64,000 nucleotides of DNA from Bin87 sp965204905 (GTDB taxonomy: Bacteria > Chloroflexota > Dehalococcoidia > Lucifugimonadales > UBA3495): contig OZ242042.1 of the NCBI GenBank assembly GCA_965204905.1, forward strand, positions 3,348,001 to 3,412,000, in the 5' to 3' direction. The notes beneath the pieces are model-generated. The model searched no databases, had not been told where the DNA came from, and worked only from the letters and a program-made list of their open reading frames with translations. The translations under genes and the position numbers were made by a program. Below are positions 60,785 to 64,000 of the stretch, piece after piece (position 1 is the first letter of the stretch; each line of letters starts with the position of its first letter).

Positions 60785-62167
60785 ATGGCGCTCTGGAGAC
60801 CGGACCCCACGTTTTACCCATCGGCAAGGTTGGCCATGGAGGCTCCGCAGGAGCGCCTGGCCTACGTTGCCACACTCAACCCCAACTCGGGTGAGCCTGA
60901 CGCCATGACCGTGGTGGACTGCGACCCCAACTCGGCGTCGTACTCGCAGGTGGTCCATTCGGTACCCATGCCCTACCTCGACGACGAGTTGCATCACTTC
61001 AACTGGAACGCTTGCAGCGCCGCGCTGTGTCCCTCATCGGCGCACCCGCACCTGGAACGGCGATACCTGGTGGTGCCATCGCTGGCTAACAGCCGCATCT
61101 ATATCTTGGACACCCAGCCCGACCCGGCCCGTCCGCGCATCGTCAAGACCATCGAGGCGGAGGAAGTGCAGCGGGCCGGCTACTCCCGCCCCCACACCGT
61201 ACACTGTGGCCCCGATGCCATCTACGTCAGCGCATTGGGTTCCGCCGAGGGCGACCGGCCGGGCGGTATCATGCTCCTGGATCATTACACCTTTGAACCC
61301 ATCGGCCCGTGGGAACTGGACCGGGGGCCGCAGGAATTGGCCTATGATTTCTGGTGGCACATCGGCCTGGACACCATGATGACCAGCGAATGGGGCACTC
61401 CCGAAATGTTCGAGCACGGCGTCCGGCTTGAGGACGTGGTCGGGCAGAAGTTCGGCCACATGCTCCATTTCTGGGACATGCGCCGGCGCTCTCACCGCCA
61501 GGCCGTTGACCTGGGCGCCCAGCACCAAATGGCGTTGGAGCTGCGACCGGCCCACAATCCCACCCGTCACTACGGCTTCTGCGGCGTCGTGGTCAGCACC
61601 GAAGACCTGTCCGGCTCCATTTTCCTGTGGTACCGGGACGGCGATGACTGGGCGGCCCGCAAGATCATCTCCATCCCCGCCGAACCGGCCGAAGCCTCCG
61701 AACTGCCGCCGGCCCTGCAACCGCTGGTAGCAGTGCCCCCGCTGGTCACCGACATCGACCTCTCCGTGGACGACAGGTTCCTCTACGTGTCCTGCTGGGG
61801 CACCGGCAAGTTGCTCCAGTACGACGTGTCCGACCCGTTCAACCCGGTGCAGACCGGCGAGCTGGAAATGGGCGGCGTGGTCCGCAAGGCGGGCCATCCC
61901 AACGGCGCAGCCCTCACCGGCGGCCCGCAGATGGTGGAAATCAGCCGCGACGGACGCCGGGTCTATCTGACCAACTCGCTGTACTCGTCTTGGGACGACC
62001 AGTTCTATCCCGACGGACTGAACGGCTGGCTCTGCCGCATCGACGCCGACCCCAACGGCGGCATGTCGGTGAACAAGGACTTCTTCGTCGATTACGGCAA
62101 GACCCGCAGCCACCAGGTGCGTCTCCAGGGCGGCGACGCATCATCCGACACCTTCTGTTTCCCGTAG
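60785..62167 (+). CDS. SBP56/selenium-binding protein family, methanethiol oxidase-like
   Basis: This 460-aa protein matches the SELENBP1/SBP56 family: YVATLNPNSGEPDAMTVVD, HHFNWNACSA near the N-terminus, RPHTVHCGPDAIYVS, DFWWHIGLDTMMTSEWGTP, HMLHFWDM and HYGFCGVVVS. Metal-binding His residues are present. Bacterial members (MtoX) are copper-dependent enzymes that oxidise methanethiol to formaldehyde, H2S and H2O2. The start at 60785 follows GGAGAG. A multi-pass membrane protein gene follows 39 bases after. Confidence 0.9.
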   Translation: MALWRPDPTFYPSARLAMEAPQERLAYVATLNPNSGEPDAMTVVDCDPNSASYSQVVHSVPMPYLDDELHHFNWNACSAALCPSSAHPHLERRYLVVPSLANSRIYILDTQPDPARPRIVKTIEAEEVQRAGYSRPHTVHCGPDAIYVSALGSAEGDRPGGIMLLDHYTFEPIGPWELDRGPQELAYDFWWHIGLDTMMTSEWGTPEMFEHGVRLEDVVGQKFGHMLHFWDMRRRSHRQAVDLGAQHQMALELRPAHNPTRHYGFCGVVVSTEDLSGSIFLWYRDGDDWAARKIISIPAEPAEASELPPALQPLVAVPPLVTDIDLSVDDRFLYVSCWGTGKLLQYDVSDPFNPVQTGELEMGGVVRKAGHPNGAALTGGPQMVEISRDGRRVYLTNSLYSSWDDQFYPDGLNGWLCRIDADPNGGMSVNKDFFVDYGKTRSHQVRLQGGDASSDTFCFP

Positions 62168-62206
62168 CATTGCCAACAATACAAACTCGGGCCGTCGGTT
62201 TCGGCA

Positions 62207-62917
62207 GTGTTGCTGCATGCCCTCATCCCAGACCCGGCGGCCCTGGCCTCGCTGGGGCCGTGGCTGGGATTGGCGGCGTTGGGAGTGTTCCACGGGTTGA
62301 ACCCGGGGATGGGCTGGCTGTTCGCGGTGGCCCTGGCCCTGCAACGGCAACGGCCGTCGCAACTCTGCACGGCCACGGGATACATCGCCGTGGGACACCT
62401 GGCGTCGGTGACGGTGGTGCTGGTCGCGCTGGCGCTAGTGGGGGCGTTCCTGCCGTTGCGATGGGTCCGCATTGCCGCCGGCGCGATCCTGCTGGGGTTC
62501 GGCCTGTTTCGACTCGCGCTCTACTACCGCCATCCCAGGTGGGTTGGGATGAACGTGGGCGGGCGGGACCTGATCGCGTGGTCGTTCCTGATGGCAACGG
62601 CGCACGGGGCCGGGTTGATGCTGGCGCCGGTGGTGCTGTTGCTGACGGGTCCGGACGCTGCTGCCGGACTGGCCGGCGACCTGGGCGAGCACGGGGGGTT
62701 CCTGTCGCTTTCGGACGCGCCAATCTGGTGGCTGGTCGGCCTGCTGATGCACACGGTTGTCATGCTGGCGACCATGCTGGCTACGGCAGCAATCGTGTAC
62801 TACCGGGTCGGGCTGGCGTTCCTCCGCAGGGGTTGGATCAACCTGGACCTGCTATGGGCCGGGTCGCTCGTGGCGGCGGGAGTGATCACGCTGGCCTGGG
62901 CAATACTGGGCGGCTGA
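62207..62917 (+). CDS. Multi-pass membrane protein, possible metal transporter
   Basis: This 236-aa protein has about six membrane helices. It has His residues next to helix starts: LGVFHGLNPGMGWLFAVAL, GYIAVGHLASV, TAHGAGLMLAP and LLMHTVVMLA. This pattern resembles metal permeases (NiCoT/HupE-like), but no exact signature is present. The start is a GTG at 62207 with no good ribosome site. It follows the SBP56 gene, so it could supply copper to that enzyme (inference). Confidence 0.6.
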   Translation: MLLHALIPDPAALASLGPWLGLAALGVFHGLNPGMGWLFAVALALQRQRPSQLCTATGYIAVGHLASVTVVLVALALVGAFLPLRWVRIAAGAILLGFGLFRLALYYRHPRWVGMNVGGRDLIAWSFLMATAHGAGLMLAPVVLLLTGPDAAAGLAGDLGEHGGFLSLSDAPIWWLVGLLMHTVVMLATMLATAAIVYYRVGLAFLRRGWINLDLLWAGSLVAAGVITLAWAILGG

Positions 62918-63013
62918 ACCGACCGACGACCAGGGTTGACTCACCAGTGCCGTGGGCATCCACTGAGGCCACCCCTCGGAGCCGTTGGCTCCGAGGCGGC
63001 ACTTGAAAACGAG

Positions 63014-63042
63014 GTAGGGGCGGGTTTGAAACCCGCCCCTAC
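63014..63042. repeat. Hairpin repeat (GTAGGGGCG family), copy 7
   Basis: GTAGGGGCGGGTTTG-AAACCCGCCCCTAC lies between two convergent genes. It matches the copy at 6648-6675 almost exactly. Confidence 0.85.
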
Positions 63043-63049
63043 AATACCA

Positions 63050-63775
63050 CTACGCTTTCAAATGTTCGGCGAAGAACTCCAGCGTCCGCGGCCACGACCG
63101 GTCGGCGGCTTCCTTCTGGTAGCGCGGCCCGGTGAAGTCCATGAAGGCATGGTCGGCGTCGCGGTACACGTAGAACTGGTGCTGCTTGCCCAGGCGGTTC
63201 AACTCTTCGTCGAACTTCCGCATATCGTCCTGAGACGGGTTCTCGTCAACCTCTCCGAAGTGGAACAGCATGGGGCAGTTGATGTTGGCGGCCAGCTCGA
63301 AGGGCGGCGTTTCGCCCGCGCCCCAGGTCACCAGCAGGTTCCCGCCATAGTACGGAGCGACCGCGTTGATGTGCGGGTTGCTCGCCGCGCCCAGCCATGC
63401 AACCCGACCGCCCATGCAGAAACCGGTGATGCCGATGCGGTCGGACACCGCATCGTGGTTGCGCAGCCACTCCACGGTGGCATTGATGTCGGCGACGATG
63501 TCGGGGTCGCTGAGCACGTCCCAGGGCCGGGGGCGCGGGTCGGCGTTCATCACCTCGTCCGAGTTGCGGTGGTACAGGTTGGGTGCGACGGCGGCGTACC
63601 CCTCGCCGGCCAGCCGGTCGCAGATGGTGCGGATGAACTCATCCACGCCGCCGCCGTGCTGCGATACGATTACTGCCGGGTAGGGGGCAGTGAATCCTGC
63701 GCTGCTGCTGGGTACGCTGGCGTACATATCCATTTCGCTGCCGTCAACGGTTAGCTTTTCCCAGAAACTGGCCAT
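63050..63775 (-). CDS. Dienelactone hydrolase family protein
   Basis: This 241-aa alpha/beta hydrolase has the DLH triad: nucleophile Cys in GFCMGGRVAW, Asp in HFGEVDENPS, and His in RDADHAFMDF. Such enzymes hydrolyse dienelactone in chloroaromatic breakdown or related lactones. Many act on other substrates. AGGAGGT lies 6 bases before the ATG at 63775. A metallo-beta-lactamase-fold gene lies directly upstream. Confidence 0.88.
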   Translation of the reverse strand: MASFWEKLTVDGSEMDMYASVPSSSAGFTAPYPAVIVSQHGGGVDEFIRTICDRLAGEGYAAVAPNLYHRNSDEVMNADPRPRPWDVLSDPDIVADINATVEWLRNHDAVSDRIGITGFCMGGRVAWLGAASNPHINAVAPYYGGNLLVTWGAGETPPFELAANINCPMLFHFGEVDENPSQDDMRKFDEELNRLGKQHQFYVYRDADHAFMDFTGPRYQKEAADRSWPRTLEFFAEHLKA

Positions 63776-63794
63776 GGTGATACCTCCTGATTGG

Positions 63795-64000
63795 TTAATA
63801 CCAGTTATAAGTTGCGTTGGGTCTCTGTGACCAGCCACGCTGTCCCGTGCTCCGCATTGCCGGGCCGAGGGCTGTCATCTGGCGAGTCCACTCCGTAGTG
63901 CCGGCATGATGCCACATACCATGTCCAGGGAACACCCATTCCACGTTGAGGGTAGCGAGCATAGCCATGGTATCCGCTAAAACCTCCCAGGAGTGCATGG
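63795..64000 (-). CDS. Metallo-beta-lactamase-fold protein, C-terminal end (5' end outside window)
   Basis: The frame is open to the window edge. The visible 68 residues contain MHSWEVLADTMAMLATL and WVFPGHGMWHHAG, the last metal-ligand region of MBL-fold hydrolases, then a helical end. The stop is 19 bases upstream of the dienelactone hydrolase start, so they are probably co-transcribed. Confidence 0.6.
   Translation of the reverse strand, partial: MHSWEVLADTMAMLATLNVEWVFPGHGMWHHAGTTEWTRQMTALGPAMRSTGQRGWSQRPNATYNWY

Overview
The window is about 64 kb of GC-rich bacterial chromosome, densely packed with genes on both strands. It most resembles an uncultured Chloroflexota genome (Dehalococcoidia/SAR202-like or sponge-associated lineages). 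That is an inference from gene content: two glutamine synthetases, paired Amt transporters, F420/flavin LLM oxidoreductase, HyuA/HyuB, Uma2 copies, solitary SBP_bac_5 proteins, and many short palindromic repeats. No rRNA, tRNA or CRISPR array was seen.

Layout. 1-2.1 kb: HK97-type capsid (cut by the window edge) and prohead protease, with no portal or terminase beside them. 2.3-4.6 kb: a fused MNT-HEPN protein, a coiled-coil protein and a VOC protein. 4.8-21 kb: mainly metabolism, with a GNAT/class V aminotransferase fusion, a 2Fe-2S protein and aconitase, 7Fe ferredoxin, Lrp regulator, EamA exporter, PEP-mutase-like lyase, YhhQ, glutamine synthetase I, two Amt transporters and a frameshifted Uma2. 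21.6-33.8 kb: a defence-like island, with clan AA protease, DUF2806-like protein, an MmeI-like type IIL restriction-modification enzyme, a rhodanese, a DUF433/DUF5615 toxin-antitoxin pair, a tartrate/malate dehydrogenase, and a BsuBI/PstI-type endonuclease fused to its methyltransferase. 33.9-43.9 kb: two oligopeptide-type binding proteins, epimerase, LLM oxidoreductase, tandem Uma2 genes, Zn-alcohol dehydrogenase and a protein with a phage-primase-type C-terminal winged helix. 44-52.9 kb: two tiny paralogous membrane proteins, a hyuA/PIG-L/hyuB operon, nitroreductase, a second MNT-HEPN, a SelA-fold PLP enzyme and glutamine synthetase II. 53-64 kb: prfA-prmC, a thioredoxin/NHL protein with an in-frame TGA that reads as selenocysteine, a third MNT-HEPN, a toxin-antitoxin-like pair, a PaREP1-like protein, SBP56/methanethiol oxidase, a membrane protein, dienelactone hydrolase and the tail of a metallo-beta-lactamase-fold protein.

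The strongest new observation is the selenoprotein. The thioredoxin active site that is CCINC in this family reads C-TGA-I-N-C here, and a perfect 7-bp hairpin follows the TGA at a bacterial SECIS distance. Other notable points are palindromic repeats that have become in-frame protein segments inside two genes, at least seven copies of a 28-bp hairpin repeat, three MNT-HEPN fusions, and a duplicated gene whose non-coding leader is strongly conserved.
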